This document shows, piece after piece, positions 63,249 to 64,000 of a stretch of 64,000 bases of DNA (the first letter of the stretch is position 1; each line of letters opens with the position of its first letter). Location of the stretch: NCBI RefSeq assembly GCF_044792555.1, contig NZ_CP126238.1:2108001-2172000 (forward strand). Direction: 5' to 3'. The DNA is from Alicycliphilus denitrificans_A. Lineage in GTDB: Bacteria > Pseudomonadota > Gammaproteobacteria > Burkholderiales > Burkholderiaceae_C. The notes below the pieces were generated by a model that saw nothing but the letters and a program-made list of their open reading frames with translations, was not told where the DNA came from and did no database searches. A program made the position numbers and the translations under genes.

Positions 63249-63677
63249 GTGCGTGTATTGCTGGATGTGAATGTCCTCATTGCCTTGCTGGATGGCGCGC
63301 ATGTGCATCATCAAAGAGCAACCACTTGGCTGACGCAGAACCTGCACCACGGCTGGGCGTCTTGTCCGCTGACGCAAAACGGGTGCCTGCGCATCATGGC
63401 GCAACCGGCCTACCCCCAGGCCTTGCCGCTGCATGCGGTGGCCGAGCGCCTGGCCCAAGCCATGGCCACGCCTGCACACCTGTTTATTGCCGATGATTAC
63501 AGCCTTTTGGAGGCGGGGGGCTTGCATTGGCAACGCATATTAGGGCACCGGCAGGTGACGGATGCGTATCTTCTGGGCTTGGCGGTGCGTCACCAGTGCC
63601 GTTTTGTCAGCTTTGATGCCCGGGTGGACTTGGCCGTAGTGCCTGGTGCGACCGCTGGGCATTTGTGTGTGCTTTAG
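63249..63677 (+). CDS. PIN-domain ribonuclease toxin (VapC-like)
   Basis: A 142-residue PIN-domain nuclease starting at GTG. The acidic metal-site residues are in RVLLDVNVLIALLDG (first Asp), QVTDAYLLGLAV and FVSFDARVDL. TQNGCLRIM is the usual middle motif. It is expected to cut RNA (tRNA or rRNA in studied VapC proteins) unless bound by the antitoxin. The active-site residues look complete, so the pair may be functional. Confidence 0.87.
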   Translation: MRVLLDVNVLIALLDGAHVHHQRATTWLTQNLHHGWASCPLTQNGCLRIMAQPAYPQALPLHAVAERLAQAMATPAHLFIADDYSLLEAGGLHWQRILGHRQVTDAYLLGLAVRHQCRFVSFDARVDLAVVPGATAGHLCVL

Positions 63678-63695
63678 CGGGTGGTTGCTGCTCAC

Positions 63696-63719
63696 GTCTT
63701 GGGCATCGTGACCCAAGAC
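63696..63719 (+). terminator. Hairpin after vapC
   Basis: GTCTTGGG (63696-63703) / CCCAAGAC (63712-63719), a perfect 8-bp stem with an eight-base loop. There is no T-run after it, so it is a weak terminator candidate. Confidence 0.35.
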
Positions 63720-63793
63720 CATGTCCACATTGGCAGATGCTTGCTTGGATTGGAGAAGTTAATGGGTTTGAATTTTTTTGATTGCCTTGTGAA

Positions 63794-64000
63794 ATGAAAC
63801 GCTTGTTTGACTTCACCGCCGCCGCGCTGGGCCTGATCCTGCTGGCCCTGCCGCTGCTGGTGCTTATCCTGCTCATCCGCCGCAAGCTGGGCAGCCCGGT
63901 GTTTTTCCGCCAGGTGCGCCCGGGGCTGCATGGCCAGCCGTTCGAGATGGTCAAGTTCCGCACCATGACGGATGCACGCGGGCCCGATGGTGTGCTGCTG
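63794..64000 (+). CDS. Sugar-phosphate transferase, N-terminal part (3' end outside window)
   Basis: The first 69 residues of a bacterial sugar transferase (pfam02397; WcaJ/PglC-like), which links a sugar phosphate to undecaprenyl phosphate to start a surface glycan. KRLFDFTAAALGLILLALPL is the membrane hairpin. RRKLGSPVFFRQVRPGLHG and FEMVKFRTMTDARG are the family blocks. Proteins with so short an N-terminus are usually of the PglC size. It probably opens a polysaccharide or glycosylation cluster to the right. Confidence 0.9.
   Translation, partial: MKRLFDFTAAALGLILLALPLLVLILLIRRKLGSPVFFRQVRPGLHGQPFEMVKFRTMTDARGPDGVLL

Overview
The window is a high-GC chromosomal segment of a betaproteobacterium, most likely a member of the Comamonadaceae (Acidovorax, Alicycliphilus, Diaphorobacter or Comamonas type). 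This is inferred from gene order, from the style of the proteins and from a dispersed palindromic repeat of the TAGC..GCGCTT..AAGCGC..GCTA type. I see no prophage, transposase, rRNA or CRISPR array. Almost every gene has a recognisable family, and several operons are conserved housekeeping blocks.

Region 1 (1-12.5 kb) is translation and pyrimidine/arginine precursor synthesis: thrS (cut by the left edge), infC with an ATC start, rpmI, rplT, pheS, pheT, ihfA, a MerR-type regulator and tRNA-Pro(GGG). carA-carB follow behind an unusual structured leader, then greA. Region 2 (12.5-19.1 kb) is the greA-DUF4149-(glycosyltransferase)-yhbY / rlmE-ftsH-folP-glmM block, with yhbY and rlmE divergent. 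Region 3 (19.2-31.6 kb) is all on the minus strand. It holds the lysine/peptidoglycan genes dapC-dapD-(PilU-like ATPase)-dapE-prmB. A LysR regulator and a presumed catabolic set (CoA ligase, acyl-CoA dehydrogenase, TctC-type binding protein) follow, and an ABC-F protein ends the run. Region 4 (31.7-44.4 kb) is mixed: a chemoreceptor with its Cache domain at the C-terminus, an RnfB-like ferredoxin, an intracellular PHB depolymerase, a single-domain (p)ppGpp synthetase, Lrp and lysP, a TrpX-type ABC importer, ETF-ubiquinone oxidoreductase and a thioesterase.

Region 5 (44.3-49.1 kb) is a lipid A modification locus: a PmrAB-like two-component system divergent from a PAP2 phosphatase and an EptA phosphoethanolamine transferase. 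Matching tandem 6-5-6 boxes stand in front of the PAP2 gene and of eptA. Region 6 (49.1-52.3 kb) holds an AhpD-like protein, a DTW (TapT) tRNA-modifying enzyme, a methyltransferase and an MFS carrier. Region 7 (52.4-58.2 kb) is a biotin ECF transporter (bioM, bioN, bioY) translationally coupled to an AMP-forming acyl ligase, a thiolase and a nitroreductase; this is my best candidate for a little-described pathway. A 188-bp MITE-like palindromic element lies between bioN and bioY. Region 8 (58.2-64 kb) holds hrpA, msrA, a vapBC toxin-antitoxin pair and the start of a sugar-phosphate transferase gene at the right edge.

Two things recur across the window. First, palindromic repeats sit in-frame inside coding genes: the DUF4149 gene, prmB and dapE share one family read in the same frame, and hrpA carries two copies of another. 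They resemble in principle the palindromic elements of Rickettsia proteins. Second, several start codons follow a GATAAT-like box by only 6-10 bases with no room for a ribosome-binding site (dapC, yhbY/rlmE, the ABC-F gene, hrpA), which suggests leaderless or near-leaderless mRNAs.
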